A DNA stretch of 64,000 bases from Roridomyces roridus (Eukaryota; Basidiomycota; Agaricomycetes; Agaricales; Mycenaceae): positions 434,001-498,000 of the forward strand of contig JARKIF010000035.1 of the NCBI GenBank assembly GCA_029378245.1. Reading direction: 5' to 3'. The notes under the pieces were generated by a model. It was not told the DNA's origin. It saw only the letters and a list, made by a program, of their open reading frames with translations, and did not search any database. Every line of letters starts with the position of its first letter. Positions within the stretch are counted from its first letter, which is position 1. The position numbers and the translations under genes are program-made. Positions 52,932-63,706 of this stretch are shown one piece after another.

Positions 52932-54627
52932 TCACAGCATCGCACAAACGACCCCGAACGCACCCAACACACCCGTGACAGCCAACAACGATCGGGAATA
53001 TGAAACTGCAACAGCAGCGGCGTTCGTCGTAGGCGCAGCCGACGAACCCGAGGATGCCGCAGAGCCCGACTTGGACCCGGACCCTGATGAAGGAGAAGCG
53101 CCGTTGGAGTTGGCTGGAGGCGCAGCCCCACCGCTCGCACTGCTCCCAGCCCCGCTGCCACTGTTACTTCCACCAGAAGCAGCCGGCTGACCACCATCGA
53201 CAGTCGCACTCGGCCCACTCCCAGCAAAGTCCAGCAGACTGGCAGGTGCCACAGATCCACCGGCGTCGTTACCGTCAGCGTTACGGTACGCTCCGCCCGT
53301 GTTGATGAGACGGGCGGCGGATTGGAGGTTCCAGCCGGCGGACTTCATGAGCGGGTACGCGGCTTTGAAGGAACCCACTGAGAGGTTGGACAATTCGTGC
53401 TCGAGGATCATGAGCCCGGGGGATTTGGGGCCTACATTAAATCAATTACTTGAGAAGAGAACGGAGAAAGGACAAGGAACGCACCATTCAACCAAGTGTT
53501 CATCTGACTCGCAATCTTGGCCTGCGTCGTAGGCGGGGGCGTTTCGGTGAGCTAATCGACAATGAGAGGAGAAATGGAAGAGGCGGTGGCAACGACTAAC
53601 CGACCAGTCCTCTGTGTCCTGGTTCCAAACGACCATCTCCATCCCAAAGACGTATTTGGCGATAGCACGGACGCGGTTGTCCGCATCACCAGTGGGAGGC
53701 CGCCAGAATCGAGGAACGCGGCCGCTGGTGGAGAGGTAGATGATGTCCATACTCCAGCCGAGTTCCGAGACGATTTCCATGTCGCTGAGCGTCGTAAGTT
53801 GTTTGTGTGACCATCTGCGTTGGGAAGTGAGTGAATATACTCGACAGGGTAAAGGAGTGCTTACGTGTGAGCGGCGAGATCGTGTCCAGAGTTGAGGAGG
53901 AGCTCCCAGGCAGATACGTTTTGTTGAATGCTGTACCCAATAACGAAGTGCGTCGCAATTTCGTTGTTGGTTTTGAGGAAATCGAGGAGGTCGCTGGTTT
54001 GCTGTGAAATTTATATCATTAGTCAGGGACCCCACTCAATTTCAGCATCACTCACGTCCGTCGGACTATAAAACCGATCAAGTCAGATCACAGACCACAA
54101 GGGCCAGCCCGCTCACTCACCCGTCATCAAAATTGAGCGCAAGAGCGCCGTCGGGGGCATTAAAGTGGTCCTCCGGCGCACGACATTGGACATACGCGCT
54201 GCAGACTTCAGCGCTCGCCGGGTCTGTCCCGCTGGGGTACTGCCCGCCACTTGTGCTCTGCGGGATAGTGGGAATGTTGCCAGCGGCCTTGGCGGCGTTG
54301 TATGCGTCGACCCAGGCTTGGGGGAGCTTGGTGGTGTCAGGCGTCTGAGAGCCCGCAGGGGTGAACGGGGGAAGAGCGGCGGTCCAAGCTGTCGGACAAG
54401 GCAAGACGGTTAGGGGTCGAGAAAAGGTTACTAGGGGAAAAAGCAGTCGTACCATCTGAGCCTACAGCGGGGAAGTCGTCTCTTGCAAAGAGAGCGTGCA
54501 CTGCGTGGTCTCGCGGCTGAGCCCAGTGGTTGGGGAGGGCATGCCGCGCGACGTGCTCGTGGGAGCCGGTGCCATGAGCGTGGACGGCGAGGGCGGGTAG
54601 AAGGAAAAGAGCGGCGGTGGGCAGCAT
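52932..54627 (-). CDS. Chitin deacetylase (CE4 polysaccharide deacetylase), GPI-type
   Basis: ATG complementary to 54625-54627 gives a signal peptide MLPTAALFLLPALAVHAHG. Linker exons lead to EVCSAYVQCRAPEDHFNAPD and the first CE4 motif ALNFDDG|PTDTSDLLDFLK, then NSGHDLAAHT|WSHKQLTTLS (metal-binding H...H) and YLSTSGRVPRFWRPPTGDAD (RPP motif), VVWNQDTEDW and ILEHELSNLSVGSFKAAYPL. The C-terminal tail is Ser/Gly/Ala-rich (SSASGGAAPPANSNGAS) and ends with hydrophobic RSLLAVTGVLGAFGVVCAML-stop, a GPI-anchor signal. The enzyme converts cell-wall chitin to chitosan and is expected at the plasma membrane or wall. All metal-site motifs are in place and splice joins keep frame. Confidence 0.88.
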
Positions 54628-55790
54628 GGTGGTGGCTGCGAGTAGAGATGGACAGGTGGACAAGGGGATACAAATCTGCCATACTTAGGGTCATCATAAG
54701 CAAACACCGGTGCTATCGGATACGATCTGATGTGGTTCTAATAAAAGATTCCAAAAATAAAAAGGATTCATTCCGGAAAGAAGCCCGAAGCGTTTCCACG
54801 CGGCCTCGAGTCCCCGCTTCCGCTGACAGCGAAAAAAAGAGGAGAAAAGAGGAGGAGGCTATGGTAACAGGGAGGGCCCGCGTATGCTCCACCGTAGCGG
54901 ACTGCGACGAGGTAATGTGGCTGCCCAGCCGTCCCATTTCCCGTCTCCGTTGACGACAATTAAAGGCAAATATATTGCACGTCCATCAAGCCTGTCCTCT
55001 GGTTGCATACTGTTGCACGTCGTCCATGAGGATTCTCTCAAGTCACAAATATAGAGCGGACCATGAGCATACGAGCAAGTTTCGGGCAACGTTGGCCACC
55101 GTGCAGCGCGCGCACATAGCGGAAGACGCCGCACGGACGGAGAGAGTAGTATTAATGGCCTTGCCCGAGATGGTAAATTACCGAGGATGAGCATCAGCAT
55201 CCAATGAGAGTGCGAGCTGTCCGACAGGTATTGCCGTGTACGGCGATGCCGGAAGTTTCGCGTCTCGGAGACCACTCAGCTGACACAAACAACAGTCCTT
55301 GTCGGGCTTCAGGGTTAGGTTCGATGTACTCGGGCGTCCTGGTTTTGTGGCCAACACGACTGATCTGAACCCAGGTTTGAGGAGTTGGAACTTCGGGCGG
55401 CCAAATCCTGCGCGGACCGGGCCGAAGCAGAACATGCGGGACGTGTGTCGACCCATGACTCGTGCGCTTATCGAGTCATCACTCAGTGATTGCCGCCAAC
55501 TGGCACTGGCCGACGGGCACCGCCCGACACCGACATGGGACAAGCCTCAAATACGGATCTGTAGGCGGATGTTGTAATTATTCATCCGCACAATTCAGAC
55601 AAGGAAGGAACTGCCGCCGCTGGTGACCTGTTGAAAAGCGTCAATAGCAGAAGACTCATTCTTTCATATCAAGTACGAAAGCCGCTGGCCCTGGTCGTGA
55701 GCCTGGGATGTTGTAATTGGCGGGTGAACCAGATCTAGGTGTGCAGATGAGAAACCCAGTCCGCATTGAAAGAAATAAAAGAAGAAAAAA
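54628..55790. other. Gene-poor region
   Basis: No supported ORF. Minus-strand frames at 54859-55275 and 55178-55543 have no recognised motif or exon chain. Confidence 0.35.
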
Positions 55791-55799
55791 AAGAATAGC

Positions 55800-57060
55800 A
55801 ACCTTCACAGGGATTATGAACCAGGCCCGAGTCGAACGGCGGTTGGTCCAGGGCCAGATTTGTTAGCGCGGCCATTGAAGACAAGCATGAGTTGAGCATG
55901 AGTGCACCGTATGAAAACGGCACGCCTAGCGAGGCCACATGAGAGGTCTCGCGAATCGTCAGTCTGACGCAGTGAGAAAAACTGGCATTCCACCGCTTAT
56001 GAGACGAGGCCGCCTGCATAGAATGGCTTCTGATCTAAAGAAGCCAAGACCAGAAAAACTGATTCGAGTTCAAAAAATGCTGGGGCGCCGACATACTCCC
56101 CGATCCCGAGTGGAACGTTGACCAAGGCAACAATGGCAGCGCGGACGAGCATGGCTGCACCAGCTGAAAGGGAGAAGTTAAGCTGGGGATTATACTAGCA
56201 GCCGGTAGAGGTTGGTTTTGCTGGCCAGATGGTACTTACCCGAAACGTTTGCTACCTGAAAGTGGTGAATTATCTACGCTAAGATGAGATCTTGAAGGTT
56301 GAAAAGTGGTCAAGTCGCACTGAGAAAAAAAGAGTCAGAGTTCGTCGGGGGATCATACGAGCGCGAGTCGAACGGAGCCTCACAGCCTAGAGTGCTACGA
56401 AAGGATATGAAGTTTGAACACGCAGTGAATACCCATTCGAGTACTCCCAGAATGAAGAATGAGACCAGCGGCTTCTGTTAGAAATGAGAAGAGTATCAAA
56501 GCAATGAGCGCGGAGTCCGGACCAGTCATTTTTTCGGCATCCTTACCTGAGGGACTAATTAATACCTTCACCACAAACGTGCCTGAAAGACTGGTTCGAA
56601 TCCAAAAAAAAAGCAAATCGGCCAAATGCAAGAACCCGGTCCCGGGTCGAACGGTGATCAAAGTCCCGAAAAGGTAACATGAGCACAGACAAGGTCAAGC
56701 GCGACTGCATACATAGCGCGGCCGAATGAGGGTCCTAAGTGGCGGAACGCTTGCGCTACACCAAGTAAAAAGATAACAACTCTCACATGGAACGAGCCCG
56801 GTTTGAACGTGTTGAGAACGGAACAATGATCGGGTTCACGAATCAAGCTACCGAAATACAACGAACGAGCCCGTATATAAGTAGAATAGAAAAACAGTAA
56901 GAATCTTGGAAAATGTGAGAAAGCAAGTCTATATCGCGGAGAATGACGGGAAAGTGGAGGTCGTAAAGGTCTAAGTATAAATCATCAAAAATCGATATCA
57001 AGATCTACAACACGCAACGGGCCCCGTTTCCAACAGAACGGAGCGTCGCAGCCGAACACG
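55800..57060 (-). repeat. Iterated motif array (CCGTTCGACTCGGG-like exon ends)
   Basis: On the minus strand variants of CCGTTCGACTCGGGCTC|GT recur at 55825-55839, 56104-56117, 56361-56375, 56641-56654, 56796-56810 and about 57015-57030, each followed by a GT-starting, pyrimidine-rich, intron-like stretch. Upstream of several lies a related CGCGCTG..ATT.TTGCC segment (RAAIVALVNV, FGRAMYAVAL, MAALTNLAL). The core GTTCGACTC also equals a tRNA B box, but cloverleaf pairing is poor. Similar single copies lie at 59482-59496, 59615-59629 and 61663-61677. Best seen as repeated exons of a decayed gene or gene family; nature unresolved. Confidence 0.45.
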
Positions 57061-57089
57061 TTCAAAGGTGTTCCATACCAATTCCTTAA

Positions 57090-57475
57090 GATGATAAATC
57101 TATATGATGTTGGTCCACGAGGTATTCCACCGGTGAAATCTGCTCATGCTGCTCGTCTTCAGGGTGGTAGAAATTCTCGTATGGAGGGTTGCCCAGCTGG
57201 TAGCAACGCAGCGCACATGGAAGGGCAAACACAGCAGAGATTGCCTTCGGAGAAATAAAGCATTTCACGAGGCCGAGGAGGGCTGCGCACGAGAAGGTAA
57301 ACAAGGCGAAAATACTGCTGATCTCGAGATGTCCGAAGGGATTGTCATCCAGCCCAGTGGATCATCACTGTAGAATACTTATCAGCACGGGACCGGGGAG
57401 ACTATAGGAAAGAAATCCGAAAAACGCACCATGGAAGTGACGTCATTGGAAGGAAGAGAGCCGATCAATCACGTG
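57090..57475 (-). pseudogene. F-box protein, gutted copy
   Basis: The minus strand begins with the family promoter CACGTGATTGATCGG (57461-57475) and GGAAGGAAG-type leader, lacks nearly all of the F-box body, and picks up at about 57310 with SCAALLGLVKCFISPKAISA, VFALPCALRCYQLGNPPYEN and FYHPEDEQHEQ, matching AALLDNLVEHL to HLGNLRHQEFHYPDEEHTE of the copy at 61.7 kb. A large internal deletion removed the start of the protein. It is the F-box half of the second arm of the inverted duplication, divergent from the SDR copy at 57926. Confidence 0.7.
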
Positions 57476-57717
57476 AATGCCGCACTTTTCTCTTCCCTTC
57501 CTCTTCCCTTCCACCAGCTTCTTTGCGCTATGCCTCTCGGACTGCTTGGGTTATCCGCCGCTGCTGCGGGTGTTTTTCGCCACCCGCGCCCCGCTCACTC
57601 AGTCCCTCATCCCGGTGTACAAGCATCCTCTGGGGATCCTCTGGGACCGCGGTAAGTAGCTTAGACCGAAGCCGGGGTGTCTTGTTGCAATGTACTTGAA
57701 GGTTCGTAAGCTGCCGC

Positions 57718-57760
57718 GCCGGTCTGTGTACAGCATGCGGCATGCTCTACACAGACCGGC
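57718..57760. repeat. 43-bp near-perfect palindrome
   Basis: Arms of 21 nt (GCCGGTCTGTGTACAGCATGC and its complement with one mismatch) around a single central base; could form a cruciform or hairpin. It lies in the divergent promoter between the gutted F-box copy and the SDR copy. The other duplication arm has only part of it (CAGCATGC at 42616-42623). Confidence 0.9.
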
Positions 57761-57925
57761 CCCATAATACGCCCAACTTAGGCTACGCATCAAGTACTTA
57801 GGGAAAGATGCACTCGCTAGTCCCGGGTGCGACTCGGACGCGACGCGTCATCCACTACTTATACCTCCGGAGGCGATTAGAAAGTCTCATCCTCGCTCAA
57901 ACTCTTCTCCCTTACCCCCCAGCAC

Positions 57926-59322
57926 ATGGGCGCTGTCATTGGACGTCTCTTTCCGCCGAATTTCCTCCCAGAGAGGGATCTGCCCGATCTCTCCGGAAAG
58001 GTACGTGTTCTCGTTGCATCCATCCAAAATGCGGACATGGACATGGCTATGTATAGGTCATTCTCGTCACCGGAGGGAACACTGGCATCGGCTGAACACT
58101 GGCATCGGCTACGAAATCGCGAAACAGCTGCTATTGAAGAACGCCAAAGTATACCTCGCCGCGCGTTCCGCGGACAAGGCGGCCCTGGCCATCAAGCGGC
58201 TTGAAGCAGAGACGAACAAAGCTGCTATATTCCTTCCGCTCGATCTCGGCGATTTGCCCAGCATGCGCAAGGCGGCGGAGCAATTTTTGGCCCAGGAGGA
58301 GAAGCTCGATATTCTCTTCAATAATGCGTGCGTGCAGTTCTGGAAGGTCTGGATTCTGATTGAACTCGAGCAGAGGCGTTATGAACTGCCCTCCGGCCAT
58401 GATTACGGCCCAGGGTTATGACCTGCGTATGTCCAATTCCTTGAGCCCGTTCATCCGCTCACTCCGAGGAACAGAATTCGGAACGAACGTCATTGGACAT
58501 TGGCTCTTGACAGAACTTCTCGTACGTGTGCCATTCTTTCTTGAATGGTTCAATCTCATCATCTTTCCTTTAGCTCCCCGCCCTCAAGAAGTCTTACGAG
58601 CAAAATCAAAGTCTTGCTCGGATAATCAACATATCCTCCTCCGGGCATCTCTGGGCGCCGGGGAGCGGAATCGACTTTGTCAGTCTGAAAGCTTCACTGG
58701 ACCGGGATGCATGGGTGAAGGAACAAGGCAATCTAACGGCCGGTTGGTGCGCCTCTCTCTCTTGCCCTTGCAGTCAACACAGATTCACGTTCTTCCAGGC
58801 GACTATACGCGCAGAGCAAAATCGGCAACATCTACATATCGAACCACTGGGCCAAGACGCATTCAGACGTTCTCGTCTCGTGCGCGGTGCATCCGGGAGC
58901 CATCTGGACGGAGATTTCGCGGTGCGCTCAAACCTCTTTACTTCCTTCCGCGTCGAAAATCGGACCAGATTTACTCACTCATGACGGATTCCAGGGATTC
59001 GCCGAGATGGTTCCAGATGCTCGCCAAATATCTACTCTTTCCTGCTCCGCAAGTCTCACGCCAGTCACTTCCGCATGGACCCGAGCTGACGTAGAATCCG
59101 CAGAATGGGCGCATACGCACCGCTGTGGGGTGCGACGGTGGCGACGCCCGCGCAGATTACCGGACAGGTAAGTTCCGCGACTCATTTCAAGCACATTTTC
59201 ACCTGCGCCGTCAGTACCTCGTACCATGGGGCAAAATCGGCAAGCCGGATAAGCGGAGTGCGGATTCCAAGGTTGAGGCAGAGATGATTCGGTATTTGAA
59301 CAAGCAGATTCAGGGTTTTTAG
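57926..59322 (+). pseudogene. Short-chain dehydrogenase (Bli-4-like), copy 2, with 17-bp duplication
   Basis: ATG 57926 opens MGAVIGRLFPPNFLPERDLP; after the first intron comes VILVTGGNTGIG, where the 17-bp string GAACACTGGCATCGGCT is present twice in tandem (about 58076-58109) and shifts the frame. The rest is well kept: YEIAKQLLLKNAKVYLAARS, LDLGDLPSMRKAAEQFLAQE, ILFNNA|GVMNCPPAMITAQG, EFGTNVIGHWLLTELL, YAQSKIGNIYISNHWAKTHS, HPGAIWTEISR, YLVPWGKIGKPD and ADSKVEAEMIRYLNKQIQGF-stop. Without the duplication it would be an ordinary NAD(P)-dependent SDR. So both SDR paralogues in this window are disrupted, by different events. Confidence 0.8.
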
Positions 59323-60596
59323 AGTCGATTTCACAATCTGCTCAGACTACCTCGGAATATATAGTAGCGAGGACTAGGCGACGCCAGCTGGTTTCTGTGA
59401 GTTCGAGATGATCGTCCCTCCCAAAGCAGGCAGGTAACGTGGGAAAAAAGTAAGCATCCCAACCTGTTACCTATCACCCGGTCCCGAGTCGAACGGCAAC
59501 TTACGGCGACCAAAGTCACTGATTGAACAGCGATATCAATACCAGAGGGGAGGTCCCAGTGTTCGAATCACACTGATCAAAAAGATGGACGTTCATGTCA
59601 TCAGAATGAGACTAGCCCGAGTTGAACGGAGCATGGCAACCTGGTATTATACGTCGACAGCCACGGCCAAAGTACTAGATAGGTTTCATGGTTGAATGCG
59701 CTCAGCAACGAGCGCCGCCGAGGACAATTGGTATCTGCCCGTGCCGTGTCGGATCAGACAAGGCGCCCCAGCAATCATCACCCCAACCGGTTTCAATGGA
59801 GTCAATGCAAGTGCAAGCAAGTACATAGAACAAGCACGGAATTCGGGGGCCCTTTTCTCGACATTCATCTCCCAGAGCTGCGGTTCCTTTTAAACGACGC
59901 AGCACAGTTGGGAGAATTCCGGTACACAGCTAAAGAAAATGCTTTTAACCACGGCTTCTTATGTGAATAAATGTTTGGACTCACCAGGAACCACAGCAGG
60001 TGAATAGAGCTTATTAGCAACCACCAAGCAACCCCTTTGCCGAGATATTTCTGAGCAAAACAAAATTGTGATGGAGCAAAATGAAGCAAGAAAATTCAGT
60101 GATTGCAAATCATTTGTTGTCTGCCGAAACACGGCTTGCTTGTGTGTGGGATCAGCCAAGAACTCAACGGCGGGATGTTGAATCCGGCGACGAGCAGGCC
60201 TTCAAGAGTGAAATTTTCGCAATTCCTCTGGTCTAACAACACGACTGCAAGGGTGGTGAAGTCTCGGCAAGCTACGCGGCATGGCTCGCTTGCCCGGAAT
60301 TATGATTCTTATCATGCTCCACACTCCACCCCAGCAAAAATATTAGAGACACAAGCAAAAGGAGGGTGGCTGCTAATAAGTTCTAATGTGCTAGGACCTA
60401 CAAACAGAAAGCAAAAAGTCAGTGGTGATCCGTACATCGGCGACAGACAGTAAAGGTATTTACAGTCCGGCAACTGTGCGAAAGCATCGTTGTTATCAGT
60501 ATAATCAGGAGCAAATGAGCGCAGAACGACGTACACCGGCGCCACCTGAACAAAGAGTAGGTATTGAGCTCGGATGTTGTTCCCAGTGATGATGTA
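59323..60596. other. Gene-poor region
   Basis: Contains two copies of the CCGTTCGACTCGGG-like motif (59482-59496 and 59615-59629, minus strand) followed by intron-like sequence, but no complete gene is seen. Confidence 0.35.
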
Positions 60597-60689
60597 CTAA
60601 CATTGAGGAAGCCGCGCCTGCGGGGATGACACGGCCACCTGGGTTAAGGCAAGGAGAACGAAAGCGCTGGAGAGGAATTTGAATAACAT
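60597..60689 (-). CDS. Start of a small secreted protein
   Basis: ATG complementary to 60687-60689 reads MLFKFLSSAFVLLALTQVAV then SSPQARLPQC, a convincing signal peptide with a short mature start. A stop follows at once unless an intron (GTTAGTACAT donor at about 60600, TTGTTCAG acceptor near 60543) extends it as CGAG; later exons could not be joined with confidence. It may be a truncated gene or a peptide with further small exons down to about 60440. Confidence 0.4.
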   Translation of the reverse strand: MLFKFLSSAFVLLALTQVAVSSPQARLPQC

Positions 60690-61745
60690 TGTCTGGGTGC
60701 TGGCAGTTACTGAGAGGGCTTTATACCTGCTTTTAAGGGCCATTGCTATCGCATGGCAATCCGAGTCCAGGGTGGATAAGATGCAACCAGACGATGAGGG
60801 TGACAGGGCAAAAAGTATGTAGGACGATGTCGGGGCAATCCACCCAGGACCACCAGTCATATGACACGAGAAAAGTACAACATTTCAATGGTATGCCCCA
60901 GGGAGAACTTAGAAGAAGAGAGGAAGGTGATACTCACAGAAGAGCCATGGCAAACAATAGTTTGACAATAGTTGAATGAAAGAGTGGGACCAGCGAGTGT
61001 CGAATTGGGGTGTCGATGGTCGGTGAGGGTTTGGGAAGCAAGAGGCGCGCCGAGCTGTCATCGGGAAGTTCGGAACGGGGTCTGGTGCTGGAAAAATATT
61101 AGTTCCCACAGCAATCGTCGGCGGATAGAGGGAGATCAATGTTCAAAGCATAAGCACGAATGACTCAGGCTCAAAGACGTCATCGATCAAAAGTTGGACC
61201 CCTACTTTGGCGGGAAACGGGCCGATAAGACCGAGCTTAAAAATAAATTTTTAAGACTCGGAACGGTGAAGGCTTTTCTTCGACGTGGGACGACCTAACT
61301 GGAACTGGAATGATCTCTCCATGGATGAGTATCCGCGGAAGTTGCGCGGAATGCCAAATGAATAGATGCGGCAAACGCAGTGCGGAATGCCATATTGCCC
61401 ATTCACTGGAGCCCTGACATTGTGTCATACTCTAGGCCTGGGGCTGTCTGGGTGTAGAAACGCGATCCTAGGCGCTGGCGGTCTTGAATCTCACCTCCTA
61501 AATCAATGTTGGAACTCGGCAAGACATGCCGACGGTTACGGGGGAAATGAGAGTTGCAAATCTTGGTTGGCATCATGTTTCAAAGTGCGGTCCCGGGCCT
61601 CCAGACAAGTGTGACATAAGAGTTGGCCATGGAGTGCATCTGTAGACTGTGAACGAGATCAATCCGTGCAGAACGGAGCGTCGAAGCCAGCAGGTTGAAG
61701 ACTTTCATTTCAGCCGTACGTTCCACGAGCAGATATAGGTACACG
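60690..61745. other. Gene-poor region
   Basis: No supported gene. One more copy of the exon-end-like motif lies at 61663-61677 on the minus strand. Confidence 0.35.
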
Positions 61746-63142
61746 CTAGTCAAAAATGTCGTCAATATTTAGTACTTGACACTCACGGAACATCAAACAT
61801 CTCTCCCTCCTCCCACACCGATACACAACCCTCTGCCTCGGTAACTTCTCCCCAAAAAGATACGGAGGGATAAACCCACTCGGACGCGTCTCCATGGAAA
61901 CGACCACCTCCACGCCATGTCCCGCAGAGCGAAACTCCCCACCAAGACGCTGTACAGTCTCGCGGAAGTCCTCTGCACTCCAATGCGGGTTAAACCTTGG
62001 AATCGAATACTCGTTGTTGGAGAGGATGACGTCAAGGTTCCGGAGGGCGGGGAGATGGCGACACAACTCCGACGCGGGTGGGATACCGGGGATCTTGGAA
62101 GATGTGAAGGCGTATTGGACGAGACGCAGTCTCTCGACATGTCGGGGCGCGGCATGTTTGGAGAGCAGGATGGAGAAAAATGTTGCACATGGGCCGTCCA
62201 GGGTGAGATTACGGAGTTGAGTGAAGTCGGAGAGGCTGTGGTCACCGCTATGATGAAAGTCCGTATCGTGCCCGTCGTCTTCCTCGCTGGCGTCTGTCCA
62301 TACCAGATCTTCAAGAGATTGCCGTTGCTGGCAAAGCGCATGGAGGTAGCTCTCCGCCAAAGCCTCCGTATGCTCCTCGTCGGGGTAGTGGAATTCCTGA
62401 TGTCGCAGGTTCCCTAAATGGCAGGAACGCAATGCGCGGGGAAGCGCGAGTACAGCAGAGATTGCTTTAGGAGTAACAAAGCACTCGATGAGGTGGAGGT
62501 GGGTGAGGGGTGTCGTGCCCGCGGGGAGGTCGATCAAGTGCTCGACCAGATTATCGAGCAGGGCTGCGCAGGAAAGGGTGAGGCGTCGGAGTGCGGGTAG
62601 CTTGAAGATGCTAGTGATCTCCGTGAGACGCCAGAAGCGATTCTCATTGCCAGCCCAATGGATTGTCACTGGAGAGTATGAGCAGTGGGCGACGGAGAAC
62701 ACAGGAAAACACACGACTCTCGAGATTCTGCAAGCCATTAATACCGCGGGCGGCCTCAGAAAACAATAGCCGGTATCCCTGCATGAGATCTCTCCGCCGT
62801 TCGCCTGTATAGCTCCAGCGTTGATAGTTCGTGAATGGACTCTCCATCGTCAGCCTGCGGAGGTGGGTCATCGTCCCGATTATCGGTGTCAGCGCCTCGA
62901 TGTCCGTTTCCTTGTGATAGTCTGGGATGAGATCGAGTGTTTCTACAGCATTGAGACGCTGCTCAGATCTCAGAGCCGGTGGTGACGAGGAGCGAGCGAT
63001 AGAGGATTGGCTCAGCCAGGAGGCGGGCGAGACGACATGTGAGGACAAGAGTGCGCAAAGAGTGCTCGTCTTGGATGGCGTCACAGATGGCGAGCAGAAG
63101 CTCTGTGGGTAGCGAGAGGAGCGTCGACGCCAATGACACCAT
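61746..63142 (-). pseudogene. F-box protein, most complete copy, with 5' frameshift
   Basis: ATG complementary to 63140-63142 opens MVSLASTLLSLPTELLLAIC with the F-box (TLVLTCRLARLLAEPILYRS). At about 62976 some 26 nt present in the copy at 34.8 kb are missing, so the frame hits TGA after VTTGSEI; the other frame continues with LRSEQRLNAVETLDLIPDYH, SYTGERRRDLMQGYRLLFSE. An intron (about 62668-62720) joins LES to LTIHWAGNENRFWRL. The LRR-like C-terminal half is intact: SIFKLPALRRLTLSCAALLD, VTPKAISAVLALPRALRSCH, LHALCQQRQSLEDLVWTDAS, LSDFTQLRNLTLDGPCATFF, SAEDFRETVQRLGGEFRSAG, FIPPYLFGEKLPRQRVVYRC and a stop at 61746. Such proteins recruit substrates to SCF ligases. As read the F-box and body are out of frame. 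Confidence 0.75.
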
Positions 63143-63706
63143 GGAGAGCTGATAGCGATCAATCACACGGACTGGCCGTCGCTCTTCTCCTTGTCTTCTC
63201 CCGCCATCTTCTAAATGCTTTGTCTTGTCCATGCACTGCGGGCCCCTTGGGACGGCTTTCTATGAATACATAACCTGGGACCGAGGGGTGGGCACTCCGA
63301 GGCGTCAGCAAATAGCACCGCCTCTCCCCGCCACGCCACGTGTACCGGAAATCCGCCTGCTGCGCACGAAAGACTCCCAAGCACTGCCCGGCAATTTCAG
63401 TCATTGCGATGCACTTTGTTCCCGACGTGGGAGGTCGGGTGGAGCGTTTGCGGCCTCCGAAGCCCACTGCCGAATGTGCCGAGCCCTTGAAACATCTTCT
63501 AGGTCCTCCGGCCGACTGCTTTCTGCGTGCGGTACTGTCGATCTTCGGCTGGATTGGAATCATCCCACATCGCACGACGGTACAAGGAAAATTTCTTGTG
63601 CTGTGTCTCCGAGGCGATACAAGCACTTGCCTTACGGTATTTAAATGTCCCTCCTCTATACCTGCCCAGCACTCACTCCCGCCCCCCGTCGTTGCAACCC
63701 CACTGC
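63143..63706. other. Divergent promoter region
   Basis: Lies between the F-box copy and the DUF6699 gene. A 204-codon minus ORF across it has no motif and is ignored. Confidence 0.4.
63638..63645 (+). promoter_or_regulatory. TATA box of the DUF6699 gene
   Basis: TATTTAAA about 62-69 nt upstream of ATG 63707. Confidence 0.5.

Noticed and set aside
55825..56654. tRNA genes, suggested by B-box strings
   Set aside because: Only about three base pairs can form in the T arm, and no anticodon or acceptor stem is found.
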